Source: Verrucomicrobiia bacterium Tous-C4TDCM
GTDB taxonomy: Bacteria > Verrucomicrobiota > Verrucomicrobiia > Verrucomicrobiales > Akkermansiaceae
DNA: 53,917 nt
NCBI GenBank assembly: GCA_002304315.1
Contig: NEUO01000006.1
Span: forward strand, 1 to 53,917
Direction: 5' to 3'
A program made the translations under genes and the position numbers. Positions within the stretch are counted from its first letter, which is position 1. The number at the start of each line of letters is the position of its first letter. Under the pieces are notes generated by a model, which made no database searches, was not told where the DNA came from, and saw only the letters and a list, made by a program, of their open reading frames with translations. Below, piece after piece: positions 19,963 through 28,632 of this stretch.

Positions 19963-20822
19963 TGCCACGATCATTGGCGCTGCTATGGCCCGGTTTGTTG
20001 CTGGTTTGCTGCGACAAGCCGGGTGAATCCAGTGCCCGCCAGGAGACCTCGGCCCCCGCTTCGCCGGTCGAGCGCCGCCAGCACTCGCCAGCGCAGCCTT
20101 CGCAAGGCACCCCTGCAGCGCTTCGAGAGCTCCTGAATGCGGCGGTAAAAATCGACTCAGCCCCGCTTCGGGAAAAGGCGCTCGCCGACGTGGCATGGGA
20201 TGCCCTCGAAATCGATCCGGAACTTGCCGTCGAAGCATTCCAGCACCTCACGGCGGACAGCCCGGAGAAGATCAGACTGGTCCAGCATTACGCCATGCGT
20301 CTTGCGGAGCAGGATCCCGACGAGGCTCTCGCCTGGGCGGAAGCGCTGGGCTCGGAACAGGAGGTTGCCGCAGCCAAGAGTCGGATCGCGCTGGTAATTG
20401 CCGAGACCGATCCGCAGCGCGCCGCTAACCTGCTATCAGAGTCCGGCATATCCGGCCGTGATTTTGATGTGGCGGTGGTGCAGGTCGTCCAGCGTTGGGC
20501 GGCCCGGTCGCCGCCGGATGCCGCTGCTTGGGCTGTCTTGTTCCCACCGGGCGAGGCCCGCCCGGCCGCCATCAAAGTCATCGTCGAGCAATGGCTCCCC
20601 CGCGATCCTCCTGCCGTCTTTGACTGGCTGGACTCCATACGGGACGAGGGGCTTCGCAAGGAAATCGCACGGGGTATGGAAGGGATCATCCTCCAGCAAC
20701 CCAAGGAGATCCGCGACGCATGGCTCCAATCCGCCGATGCCGGAATCCGCAGCGAACTCGATCAACAGCGTGAGCCAGCCATCGGGGACGTGGGCGGCAA
20801 TCTTCCGCCATCCGGGAAGTAA
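19959..20822 (+). CDS. Putative lipoprotein with TPR-like helical repeats
   Basis: 287 residues. The N-terminus MMPRSLALLWPGLLLVCC is a short hydrophobic signal ending in two cysteines, suggesting a lipoprotein with an imperfect lipobox. The remainder (about 50-270) is a run of short helical repeats with W..RDP.A...W-like spacing and EDP/ETDP turns, resembling TPR/SEL1-like or HEAT-like folds; I do not recognise a named family. The ATG at 19959 overlaps the TGA of the preceding giant gene (ATGA), with a second ATG at 19962, so translation is probably coupled to that of the giant exoprotein. That makes an envelope partner role, such as secretion or anchoring, plausible, but this is inference from context only. 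Confidence 0.7.
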   Translation: MMPRSLALLWPGLLLVCCDKPGESSARQETSAPASPVERRQHSPAQPSQGTPAALRELLNAAVKIDSAPLREKALADVAWDALEIDPELAVEAFQHLTADSPEKIRLVQHYAMRLAEQDPDEALAWAEALGSEQEVAAAKSRIALVIAETDPQRAANLLSESGISGRDFDVAVVQVVQRWAARSPPDAAAWAVLFPPGEARPAAIKVIVEQWLPRDPPAVFDWLDSIRDEGLRKEIARGMEGIILQQPKEIRDAWLQSADAGIRSELDQQREPAIGDVGGNLPPSGK

Positions 20823-21010
20823 AGTCCGCTCCTCCGGCGACACTTCCGGCTGAAGCTGCTTTCCCCGCGTGTTTTACCTTGCGGGGGCATCCGCTGGCGA
20901 CCCCATCATGCGTTGGTTAAGACCGTCCGGCGGTTGGTTTCCGTTTCCTTGGTCGACTTGGCCACGGACTTCTCCACTGTCGATACGATTTCACTGTCAC
21001 CCGAAAGTCC

Positions 21011-23410
21011 ATGAACGAGATTTCCCTCAACATCCGCGCCGCCGCGCTGGCCGCGCTGCTTATGATTTCGCCGGCCACAGGTGCCGAGATTGTCCCCGGA
21101 GCCACCGAGACCACGCCCTCGCTTGCACAGTACTTTTCCTGGATCAACAACACCAACGAAGGGTCCACCGAGGCGCAGACGCTGACGAATCTCGCGTTCT
21201 TCAAGTGGCTCCACGACGAGTACGGCATGAAGCTCGACATCTACGCCTTCGACGCGGGGAACATCGACGGGCCGGAGTACTACGGCAGCATGGAGACCGC
21301 GAAGTTCAAGGCGCAGTTCCCGCGCGGCTTCAAGCCGGTCTACGACTACGCGAAGAGCTTCGATTGCCGCCTCGGCATCTGGCTCGGGCCGGATGGCTTC
21401 GGCGACACGCCGGCGGACGAGCAAAAGCGCATCGACATGCTGGCCGGGCTTTGCCGGGACTATGAGTTCGCCCTGTTCAAAATGGACGCGGTCTGCGGCC
21501 AGCTCCGGCCGGAGAAGCGGGATGCCTTTGCACGGCTGATGACCGAGTGCCGCAAGCACAGCCCGGATCTGATCCTGCTCAACCACCGCCTCGACCTCGG
21601 CGACGCGGTGTCGCACGCGACGACTTTCCTCTGGGGCGGGGCCGAGACCTACATTGATGTCCATATGGCGAACAGCAACCGCACCGGCAGCCACAACCGC
21701 GTCCAGGCGATTTCGCGCGGGATGGTGCCGGATCTGAAACGGCTCACCGAAGACCACGGTGTTTGCATTTCCTCGGGCCTCGATTTCTGGGAGGACGATC
21801 TCATCCTCCAGGCCTTCAACCGCAGCCTGATCCTCGCCCCGGAAATCTACGCGAATCCCTGGTTCCTGCGCGATGACGAGTTCCCGAAGCTGGCCCGCAT
21901 CTACAACCTCCACCGCCGCTACCGCGACATCATGGTGAAGGGAATGGTCCTCGATGAGGCGCGCTATGGTCCGCTCGCCGCCTCGCGCGGCGATGAGAAG
22001 ACGCGGCTGATCACGCTGCGGAACCTGAGCTGGGAGCCCGTCACCTACCGGGTGAAGCTCGACGCATCGATCGGTCTCGGCGCGACGGGGAAGGTGAGTG
22101 TGCGCCGGCATCATCCGGGTGAAAGCATCCTCGGCACCTTCAACCCCGGCGATGAAGTCGCCGTGGAGGTCGCGCCGTTTCGCAGTTGCCTCTTGCTGGC
22201 GACGGTCGGGGAAATCGCCGAGGTCGGTTTGGCCGGCTGCGATTACGAGTTGGTTCGCGATGTCCCCGGCAAGGACGTGGTCCTCCGGGTTCTCGGCGGG
22301 GCGGGGGAGAAGGCTGCGGTGTCGCTCGCGGCGGGCGGCAGGAAGTTTTCGAAAGCAACCCTCGACGGCAAGCCGGCTCCCGATCTGTTGACGGGCAAAA
22401 CGGTCGAGGTTGCATTTCCGGGCAAGCCGGACCGTGATGCCTGGCATCGCAAGGTCGGCTCACCGAAGGCCGGCGAGGTACCGGCAGATGCGGAGGAGCT
22501 TTACGAAACCGGCTGCTTCGCCGCCGACAACGATCCGCTGGAGTTCCGCTCGCTGCGCCGCTCGGGATCAACGGCGGTCCCGCAGGTCAAGGCGGCGCGC
22601 GACGCCTTCGTCCAGCAGCCGATCATCGGCGAACGCGGGATCCTCCAGGAATACCTGTTCGATGGCAAAGCGGAGACCGTTTACGATTTCCTGCGGATGC
22701 GCGAACGCGAACCCGAGAGCCGCTTCCTGCGCGTCGATCTCGGCAAGGCGCAACCTCTCGATCATCTCCTGTTAGAGGCGCCGGTCGAAGGGGAGATCCT
22801 TCACGCGGAGGTGACGGCTGCCCGCAGCGCCCAGGTTTCCGCCGATCTCAAGACCTGGTCGCCCGCCAAGTTGGTGCAGGACGGCCGCAACATCCGCATC
22901 GAGTGCGATCCAGCCGGCAAGCCGGTGCGCTACGTGCGGACCAACCTCGTTCCCAGCAAGCTCAGCGAGATCCGCGGTGAGGCGGGTGGCAAGCAACTCG
23001 ACCGCACGGGCTGGCGCATGACCTATCTCTTCCCCGCTTTCCGCAAGGTGCAGAAGTCATGGGCGCTGCCCTTCGTGCTGGAGAAGGCTCCCGCAGGCGG
23101 CTTCCTGGCCGTTGCCTGCAATGGCGAACACGGTCGCGAGGGTGCCTGGGTCGCGCTGCGGGTGGACGGTACGATCCTCGGTGCCCCTGATCGCGCCCCT
23201 TCCTATCCGGTCAATCCGTGGGAGTATCCCGTCCGGAAAACGGAGGGCAATCACACCTTCTTCATCCCCGTCACTCCGGAGATGGTCGGGAAGAAATGCG
23301 AAGTCGTGGTGTTCGGCTTCGACCCACAGAAGACCGCGTTCACCCCTGAAGTCTGGCAGACCATTTCCGCCACGCCTTGGCAGAGCCAGACACTGATTTT
23401 GTCCGAGTGA
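21011..23410 (+). CDS. Secreted alpha-galactosidase-like glycoside hydrolase (clan GH-D-like)
   Basis: 799 residues with a signal peptide ending near SPATGA (about residue 25). The N-terminal ~310 residues look like a TIM barrel of the GH27/GH36 type: FPRGFKPVYDYAKSF followed by RLGIWLGPDGF corresponds to the strand 3-4 region of alpha-galactosidases, and FALFKMDAVCG carries the K-x-D element expected for the nucleophile, Asp159 (Lys157). A beta-rich segment follows, and residues about 560-680 (EYLFDGKAETVYDF, FLRVDLGKAQPLDHLLLE, RYVR) resemble an F5/8 discoidin carbohydrate-binding module. The last part is another beta-sandwich. It stands alone, followed by a strong terminator. Family placement rests on motif resemblance; substrate is unknown and it could belong to a neighbouring unassigned family. 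Confidence 0.7.
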   Translation: MNEISLNIRAAALAALLMISPATGAEIVPGATETTPSLAQYFSWINNTNEGSTEAQTLTNLAFFKWLHDEYGMKLDIYAFDAGNIDGPEYYGSMETAKFKAQFPRGFKPVYDYAKSFDCRLGIWLGPDGFGDTPADEQKRIDMLAGLCRDYEFALFKMDAVCGQLRPEKRDAFARLMTECRKHSPDLILLNHRLDLGDAVSHATTFLWGGAETYIDVHMANSNRTGSHNRVQAISRGMVPDLKRLTEDHGVCISSGLDFWEDDLILQAFNRSLILAPEIYANPWFLRDDEFPKLARIYNLHRRYRDIMVKGMVLDEARYGPLAASRGDEKTRLITLRNLSWEPVTYRVKLDASIGLGATGKVSVRRHHPGESILGTFNPGDEVAVEVAPFRSCLLLATVGEIAEVGLAGCDYELVRDVPGKDVVLRVLGGAGEKAAVSLAAGGRKFSKATLDGKPAPDLLTGKTVEVAFPGKPDRDAWHRKVGSPKAGEVPADAEELYETGCFAADNDPLEFRSLRRSGSTAVPQVKAARDAFVQQPIIGERGILQEYLFDGKAETVYDFLRMREREPESRFLRVDLGKAQPLDHLLLEAPVEGEILHAEVTAARSAQVSADLKTWSPAKLVQDGRNIRIECDPAGKPVRYVRTNLVPSKLSEIRGEAGGKQLDRTGWRMTYLFPAFRKVQKSWALPFVLEKAPAGGFLAVACNGEHGREGAWVALRVDGTILGAPDRAPSYPVNPWEYPVRKTEGNHTFFIPVTPEMVGKKCEVVVFGFDPQKTAFTPEVWQTISATPWQSQTLILSE

Positions 23411-23429
23411 GCAGCGTAGTTGTGGTGCC

Positions 23430-23467
23430 GGGGCTGCGGTTGATCCGCCCGCAGCCCGTCTTTTTTT
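23430..23467 (+). terminator. Rho-independent terminator of the 21.0-23.4 kb gene
   Basis: GGGCTGCGG (23431-23439) pairs with CCGCAGCCC (23449-23457), followed by GTC and seven T residues. It begins 20 bases after the glycosidase stop codon and reads correctly for the plus strand. Confidence 0.9.
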
Positions 23468-23675
23468 GGGAATCCCAGCCGATCGGTCTGCTTGGTGATC
23501 CAACGGCCAGGGGTGCTGGCTTTCTCGCGCGACCTTGGATACGCAGGGAGAATGAGGGGAAGTGGCCGTGCAGAGGGGCAAGGGACGCGGCCGCGGGGAG
23601 CCGGGGCGGTCGGGTAGCTTCGCTGCGGCTGGAGAGGACGGCCGCGAGAAGCGCGCAACTTGCAAACTTGCGCTA

Positions 23676-23692
23676 CTTCGCCGCGGGCGAAG
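23676..23692 (-). terminator. Hairpin just downstream of leuD
   Basis: CTTCGCC (23676-23682) and GGCGAAG (23686-23692) form a perfect 7-bp stem with a 3-base loop, 15 bases past the leuD stop. No U-run follows on the minus strand, so terminator function is uncertain. Apart from this and the upstream terminator, 23411-23707 shows no gene. Confidence 0.4.
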
Positions 23693-23707
23693 CGGTAGAT
23701 GGCGATC

Positions 23708-24310
23708 TCAGGCGTATTGCAGTTCCTTCGCCTTCGCGATGATCTCGCTGTCGCGGTCGAGGAGTTCCTGAATGGGATCCCAGCGGCCGGCGACGAGGGA
23801 GTCGCGGGCGGATTCGGCGATATTCAGCGGGAAGTCCAGGCCGGTGGAGGAACGGACGCGCTTATTGACGAGGTCGATGGTGATTTCGACGGCAGGATCG
23901 GCTTCGACGGCCTGGCGGAGTTGATCGATCTCACCGGCGGTGAGGGTGACGCAGGGCATCGCGAGGGTGGTCGAGTTGCCGAAAAAGATCTCGGCGAAAG
24001 ACTCGGCGATGACGGCTCTGAAGCCGTATTTGGCGAGCGATTGCGGGGCATGTTCGCGTGACGAGCCGCAGCCGAAATTGACGCCGGCCAGCAGAATGGT
24101 GGCATCGTCGAAGCGTGGGTCGTTGAGCGGGTGCTCGGTCTTTTCGCCGGTGTCGGGATTGAAGCGGACGTCGTAGAACGCGAACTCGCCGAGACCATCG
24201 AAGGTGACGCACTTCATGAAGCGCGCCGGGATGATGCGGTCGGTGTCGATGTCGGCGCCGGGGATGAAGACGGCGCGGCCGGAGACGGTGGTGACTTTTT
24301 CGAGGGCCAT
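23708..24310 (-). CDS. leuD: 3-isopropylmalate dehydratase small subunit
   Basis: 200 residues, the usual size for LeuD. It pairs with LeuC to isomerise 2- to 3-isopropylmalate in cytoplasmic leucine synthesis. Family hallmarks are visible: the swivelling-domain start with PGADIDTDRIIPARFMK, FGCGSSREHAPQ, and FAEIFFGNS. The start ATG at 24310 begins MALEKVTT. It lies 38 bases after leuC in the same orientation; the leader between them has no clear Shine-Dalgarno site. Confidence 0.97.
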   Translation of the reverse strand: MALEKVTTVSGRAVFIPGADIDTDRIIPARFMKCVTFDGLGEFAFYDVRFNPDTGEKTEHPLNDPRFDDATILLAGVNFGCGSSREHAPQSLAKYGFRAVIAESFAEIFFGNSTTLAMPCVTLTAGEIDQLRQAVEADPAVEITIDLVNKRVRSSTGLDFPLNIAESARDSLVAGRWDPIQELLDRDSEIIAKAKELQYA

Positions 24311-24348
24311 GGGAAGATGAGGGGACAGGAGGCAGGAGACAGCGCGGA

Positions 24349-25773
24349 TCAGGCGACGGCGGCGTGGGGCTCGAGTTCGAAGAGATCGCGGGCGTCGGCG
24401 ATGTGGCCTCTGATCGCGGCGGCGGCGACCATGACGGGGGACATCAGGACGGTGCGGCCGGTCGGGGAGCCTTGGCGGCCCTTGAAGTTGCGGTTCGAGG
24501 ACGACGCGCAGAGCTGGTCGCCGACGAGCTTGTCGGGATTCATCGCCAGGCACATCGAGCAGCCGGCACCGCGCCACTCGAAGCCGGCGGCGGTGAAGAT
24601 CTTGTCGATGCCTTCCTGCTCGCACTGGTGGGCGACGATCTGCGAGCCGGGGACGACGATCGCCTTCACGCCGGGCGCGACGTGGTGGCCGCCGATGTAC
24701 TTGGCGACTTCGCGGAAGTCGGACAGGCGGCCGTTGGTGCAGGAACCGATGAAGGCGACGTCGATCTTGACGCCTTGGATCGGGGTGCCGGCGGGAAGCT
24801 TCATGTAGGCGAGGGCTTCCTCGATGCTGGCCCTTTCCAGCGGCGTGGCGGCCTTGGCGGGGTCCGGGATGTTCTCGGAAATCGCGATGCCTTGGTCGGG
24901 CGAAATGCCCCAGGTGACGGTTGGCTCGATGCTTGCGGCGTCGATCTTGACGATGTCGTCGTAGACCGCGTCGGCGTCCGAGGCGAAGGACAGCCAGCGG
25001 GTGGCGGTGGCGTCGAAATCGGCCATGTCGACGTAAGGACGGCCGTGAAGGTAGGCGATGGTCTTGGCGTCGGGGTTGACGTAGCCGCAGCGGGCGCCGC
25101 CTTCGATCGCCATGTTGCAGACGGTCATGCGCTCTTCCATCGACATGTCGTCGAAGACATTGCCGGCGTATTCGTAGGCGAAGCCGATGCCGCCTTTGGC
25201 GCCGAGCAGGCGGATGATGTGGAGGGTCACGTCCTTGGCGTAGACGCCGGGGCGGAGTTTGCCGGTGACCTCGATGCGGCGGACTTTCAGCGGCTCCATG
25301 GCCATGGTCTGGGTGGCGAGCACGTCGCGGACCTGGGTGGTGCCGATGCCGAAGGCGATCGCGCCGAAGGCCCCGTGGGTGGCGGTGTGCGAGTCGCCGC
25401 AGGCGATGGTGGTGCCGGGCTGGGTGATGCCCTGCTCGGGGCCTACGACGTGGACGATGCCCTGCTTGCCGGAGGCGAGGTCGAAATAGGTCACGCCGAA
25501 GTCGTCGCAGTTCGAGCGCAGCGCCTGCATCATCTCGGCGGCGAGCGGGTCTTGGGGCGCGTCCTGATCGATGGTCGGGACGATGTGGTCGACCGTGGCG
25601 AAGGTGCGCTTCGGGAATTTCACCGGCAGGCCGAGGTCGCGCAGCATCCCGAAGGCTTGCGGCGAGGTGACCTCGTGGATGAGGTGGGTGCCGATGAAAA
25701 GTTGCGTGCGGCCATCGGCCAACGTCCCCACGGTGTGGGCGTCCCAGACTTTTTGATAGAGGCTTTTGCCCAT
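24349..25773 (-). CDS. leuC: 3-isopropylmalate dehydratase large subunit
   Basis: 474 residues, full length for bacterial LeuC. Aconitase-family 4Fe-4S ligands are present at Cys345 (FIGSCTNGR), Cys405 and Cys408 ([13 protein letters not shown]). Other signatures include HEVTSPQAF near the N-terminus and [13 protein letters not shown]. It forms the enzyme with LeuD, encoded immediately downstream; no other leucine gene is in the window. Start ATG at 25773 ([11 protein letters not shown]) matches the family's usual N-terminus. Confidence 0.97.
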   Translation of the reverse strand: MGKSLYQKVWDAHTVGTLADGRTQLFIGTHLIHEVTSPQAFGMLRDLGLPVKFPKRTFATVDHIVPTIDQDAPQDPLAAEMMQALRSNCDDFGVTYFDLASGKQGIVHVVGPEQGITQPGTTIACGDSHTATHGAFGAIAFGIGTTQVRDVLATQTMAMEPLKVRRIEVTGKLRPGVYAKDVTLHIIRLLGAKGGIGFAYEYAGNVFDDMSMEERMTVCNMAIEGGARCGYVNPDAKTIAYLHGRPYVDMADFDATATRWLSFASDADAVYDDIVKIDAASIEPTVTWGISPDQGIAISENIPDPAKAATPLERASIEEALAYMKLPAGTPIQGVKIDVAFIGSCTNGRLSDFREVAKYIGGHHVAPGVKAIVVPGSQIVAHQCEQEGIDKIFTAAGFEWRGAGCSMCLAMNPDKLVGDQLCASSSNRNFKGRQGSPTGRTVLMSPVMVAAAAIRGHIADARDLFELEPHAAVA

Positions 25774-25874
25774 GGTTCGGACGCCGGGTTGGTCGGCGGG
25801 TGGGCAAGGTGGGTCAGCCTCCGCAAATTGTCAAAGCGCGATCAAGTGCGCTGTGGTGTCCGTGTCGGATGAAT

Positions 25875-26090
25875 TCAGAAGACGTAAACGAAGACTGCGC
25901 CAAGTAGGCTGGCAACTCCCAAGGCTCCCACGATGACCAGGGTCCATTTCAAACGGCCGCCGATCTTGAATCGGGGCGGCTTTCCTTTCCCATCCACCCA
26001 ATTGTTCCAGCCCTCGTGGTTCTCTTCGCGATAGTGATGGTAGTGGCGGGTGGCCGATCGGAAGCGGGGACCTGAATCTGGCGTTTTCAT
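25875..26090 (-). CDS. Small single-pass membrane protein
   Basis: 71 residues. The N-terminal ~48 residues are polar and basic with a His/Tyr-rich stretch (RHYHHYREENHEGW), and a single transmembrane helix (WTLVIVGALGVASLLGAVFVYVF) forms the extreme C-terminus, a tail-anchored arrangement. It lies about 100 bp upstream of leuC in the same orientation. No family recognised; its coding status is supported by the clear polar-then-membrane architecture. Confidence 0.6.
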   Translation of the reverse strand: MKTPDSGPRFRSATRHYHHYREENHEGWNNWVDGKGKPPRFKIGGRLKWTLVIVGALGVASLLGAVFVYVF

Positions 26091-26173
26091 CGGTAAGGCG
26101 AGGTTTTAGCGGGTTTTTTTTTGAAGGGCAGCAGGCCATTTGGGGGAGTTATTGTCACCTTCCGGATCTTTCC

Positions 26174-26211
26174 AAAAAAAGCCCCCTCCAGAACGGATCT
26201 GGGAGGGGGCT
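26174..26211 (-). terminator. Strong terminator after small lipoprotein gene 1
   Basis: On the minus strand AGCCCCCTCCC (26211-26201) pairs with GGAGGGGGCT (26189-26180) and runs into seven T residues (26180-26174). It lies 28 bases beyond the stop of the 50-residue lipoprotein gene, confirming minus-strand transcription of that gene. Confidence 0.92.
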
Positions 26212-26238
26212 GGAAATCAGGTTCTTCGGGCCGGACGA

Positions 26239-26391
26239 TTACTTGGCGTAATCAACTTCCGGTGCGGTCGGCACTTCTTGGAACTGGGGAAGCGGGCGGA
26301 GGGGATTCGCCTTTTGCTCGCCGGTGCAGCAGCAGGAAGCGGAAAGAAGAGCGAAGGCGGAAACGGCGAGGGCGGCGATGACTCGGAACAT
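26239..26391 (-). CDS. Small Cys-rich lipoprotein 1 (50 aa)
   Basis: A 50-codon frame starting MFRVIAALAVSAFALL, with a lipoprotein-type signal ending SASCCC and a short Pro-rich mature part (PLRPLPQFQEVPTAPEVDYAK). The cysteine cluster directly follows the hydrophobic helix as in bacterial lipoproteins, although the -3 position is Ser rather than Leu. A strong intrinsic terminator follows on the same strand. It resembles entericidin-like micro-lipoproteins in size only. A paralogue lies 134 bases upstream. Confidence 0.75.
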   Translation of the reverse strand: MFRVIAALAVSAFALLSASCCCTGEQKANPLRPLPQFQEVPTAPEVDYAK

Positions 26392-26496
26392 GACGGGATT
26401 CAAAAGGGTTTTTTCGGATTTCGCGAGAAAAATGATCTCGCCGGTGAATTACAGGGTGGACCGGAGTGCGGTCCCTTTAGGAACAAGGCATGAGAA

Positions 26497-26519
26497 GGCC
26501 CACGGTGAACCCGCAGGCC
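26497..26519 (-). terminator. Possible weak terminator after small lipoprotein gene 2
   Basis: On the minus strand GGCC-TG-CGG-GTTCA-CCG-TG-GGCC forms an interrupted stem directly after the 41-residue gene, followed by TTCT rather than a full T-run. Confidence 0.35.
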
Positions 26520-26525
26520 CGAAAA

Positions 26526-26651
26526 TCACTTGGAAGGGGTGACGTAAGTCGGAGCGGCATGGGATGGGGCAGGAGCGCTGGTGCAGCAGGATGCGGAAAT
26601 GAAAGTTCCGGCGGCAGCGGCGGCGAGGGCGGCGATCTTGATGAGTTTCAT
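26526..26651 (-). CDS. Small Cys-rich lipoprotein 2 (41 aa)
   Basis: A 41-codon frame starting MKLIKIAALAAAAAGTFI with signal ending SASCCTS, then a short Ala/Pro-rich mature tail ending YVTPSK. It shares the (S)ASCC junction and overall design with the neighbouring 50-residue lipoprotein, suggesting duplication or a small family. Upstream on the minus strand, TTGCGC and TAGGAT separated by 16 bases are a weak promoter candidate. Function unknown. Confidence 0.7.
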   Translation of the reverse strand: MKLIKIAALAAAAAGTFISASCCTSAPAPSHAAPTYVTPSK

Positions 26652-26774
26652 GGTAATCGTTTCGGTTGGAATGACAGACGGAGCAAGGTCCGACGGGATC
26701 TGATCCTACCGGTCCGGATTTCCGGCGCAAGGTCAAAAGCGGTGGCCGGAGCCTGTCCGGAGAGGCCCCCGGAC

Positions 26775-28616
26775 TCAGGGCGATTCAGCCTCCCAAGCGC
26801 GGCGGGTCCAGTGGATGAAGTCGTAGCTCAGGCGGTCCTTTCCCTGCTGCAGGTGGAGGATCGGCTCGCCCGTTTTCTGCCGGACCCAGGGGTTCCCGTG
26901 GAGCGGCCACGAGGCGTAGTCGACCGCTTGGTCGTCGATCTTCGCCTGCCCGGCATAGGGCTGGCGGTGGGGCAGCCAAGCAAGGTCGAGGGGGCGGCCG
27001 CCGAGGGTGGTGTAGCGGAAGCGCGGCGGTTGCTGGTCGAGACCGGTGGCGTCGATCTTCGTGCGGTCCAGAACCGCCGCGGCGAAGCGTCCGAGCTCGG
27101 CATCCGGGCCGCCGCCGGCGAAAGGGGAGAGCTCCGAGGTTTCGAGGATCCACGCGTTGGTCCGGGCCTCGCACCAAAGCATGTCGTTGCCGCTCCACGG
27201 CTTGCCCCAGGCGGCCGGCTTGATCGAGCGGAAGGCCATGAGCATCAAGCTGTTGTGGCAGAAGATCCAGCCGTCCTTTTCGAGCCGGCGGACGATCGAT
27301 CCGCGGGTCGGGAAGGGGACGTAGAGCTTGTAATACGGGTAGTCCGGCGGAACCTGATAGAGGCCGAGCAAGGTGCCTTCGTGTTGGAGATACTGGCTGA
27401 AGGGATTTTCGCCGTAGCCGATGGCGTTGGCGACGTTCTCCCTGAGATTGTAGGGTCGGCGCGGGTTCTCCATGCAGACGCAGAAGGTCGACGACGGCTT
27501 GCCGGAAACCCATTTCAGCAGGTGGCGGCGGGATTCCTTGTAGAGGGCGTCGGCGGGGTTCTTCGGGGTGTCCCACTGGCTGCCGAGGCTGTAGTTCGCG
27601 GAGTGGTAGGTGCTGCGGAAGACGCCCATCGAGGGGACGGAGCCGCGGTGGGTGAAAGGCTTGGCGCGATCGCTGGCGATGCGGGTGATCAGTTCCGGAA
27701 CCTGATAGCGGCCGCGGGTGGCCATCCAGAACGAGTGGATCCAGCCGGAGCCCTCGGCGGCGATCGAGCGCGGCGCGCCGAAGGAGACCCAGGCCGCGGC
27801 GGCGGTCGAGCCCATCGCTTCCAGGCCGGTGTCGTTGGAGCCCCAGTATTTCGCCCGGGCGGCGGTCCCGGCGTGGAGGCCCTGGTTCCACGAGCAGGCG
27901 ATGTCCAGCATCATGGCGTCGAGGGTCAGTGTGGCGCGGTTCCGCATGTCGTCGGAGCGGGCGAACTCGGCGAGCATCCGGACGGCGGAAAGATCGACGG
28001 CGAGGTAGATCGGGCAGCCGTATTCGTCGAAATTCCCGCGGGTGATGCGGTCGAAGTAACCGAAGAGTCGCTCGCCGGTGGCCTTGCGGATCGCTGGGGC
28101 ATCGAGTCCCGCGGCGTCCTTGAGGTCGGGCCATTCCTCCGCGGCGAGGAAGCCGGCGCCGTCCATCATCAGGCGGTAGTTCATCGCGCCGTAGCCGCGC
28201 CACTCCTTGTGGGCGTAGAGGCCGCAGTAGTCGCGGATCTTTGCCGCGGTGGCGGGGGGAATCTTGTCCTTGCAAAGGAAGTAGGTATTCACCAGGGCGA
28301 CCTTGTCGAAGGGATCGAGGCCGGGGGGCGACAGCGGGTTGCCGGGCGGTCCGGACTTGGCGCGGGCGATCCGGCTGGCGACCGAGGCGTCGAGCTTTTC
28401 CAAGGCGTAGTCGGTCTCGAAGCCCCGCAGCAGCCGGGCGGCGTAGGCCGGGGCGGAGGCCTTGGGGTAGGTTTCGTCCTTGGCGGAGGGTTTGCAGGTG
28501 GCGACGTAGGCGACCAAGGCATCGCCGCGCTCGGCGGGCGTGCGTCCATCGAGACGAGGTGCGGGAGCGGCGGCGAGGTTGAGGCTGCCGGCGATCAGCA
28601 AGAAGAGGGCTCTCAT
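26775..28616 (-). CDS. Secreted protein of unknown function beside pectate lyase
   Basis: 613 residues from the ATG at 28616, chosen because MRALFLLIAGSLNLAAA is a typical signal peptide and the upstream in-frame ATGs fall within or against the preceding gene's end. The mature part is rich in Trp and Tyr, with helical segments such as YGAMNYRLMMDGAGFLAAEEWPDL, suggesting an alpha/alpha-toroid head, and a beta-rich C-terminal half. That plan is common in polysaccharide lyases and unsaturated-uronyl hydrolases, but I cannot assign a family. Its start lies only 16 bases after the stop of the PL9-type lyase, so the two are probably one operon and act on the same polysaccharide. Confidence 0.75.
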   Translation of the reverse strand: MRALFLLIAGSLNLAAAPAPRLDGRTPAERGDALVAYVATCKPSAKDETYPKASAPAYAARLLRGFETDYALEKLDASVASRIARAKSGPPGNPLSPPGLDPFDKVALVNTYFLCKDKIPPATAAKIRDYCGLYAHKEWRGYGAMNYRLMMDGAGFLAAEEWPDLKDAAGLDAPAIRKATGERLFGYFDRITRGNFDEYGCPIYLAVDLSAVRMLAEFARSDDMRNRATLTLDAMMLDIACSWNQGLHAGTAARAKYWGSNDTGLEAMGSTAAAAWVSFGAPRSIAAEGSGWIHSFWMATRGRYQVPELITRIASDRAKPFTHRGSVPSMGVFRSTYHSANYSLGSQWDTPKNPADALYKESRRHLLKWVSGKPSSTFCVCMENPRRPYNLRENVANAIGYGENPFSQYLQHEGTLLGLYQVPPDYPYYKLYVPFPTRGSIVRRLEKDGWIFCHNSLMLMAFRSIKPAAWGKPWSGNDMLWCEARTNAWILETSELSPFAGGGPDAELGRFAAAVLDRTKIDATGLDQQPPRFRYTTLGGRPLDLAWLPHRQPYAGQAKIDDQAVDYASWPLHGNPWVRQKTGEPILHLQQGKDRLSYDFIHWTRRAWEAESP

Positions 28617-28632
28617 CGGATGAAAAACGAGG

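Noticed and set aside
20949-20989. Promoter ahead of the alpha-galactosidase-like gene (TACGAT at 20984-20989)
   Set aside because: No -35 element at 16-18 bases; TTGGCC is 20 bases away, too weak to list.
20906-22447. 513-codon frame antisense to the alpha-galactosidase-like gene
   Set aside because: Shadow of a strongly coding plus-strand frame with signal peptide and terminator.
24364-25872. 502-codon frame on the plus strand opposite leuC
   Set aside because: leuC on the other strand has full length and all cluster-binding cysteines. The antisense frame is a Gly/Ala/Asp/Val-rich shadow.
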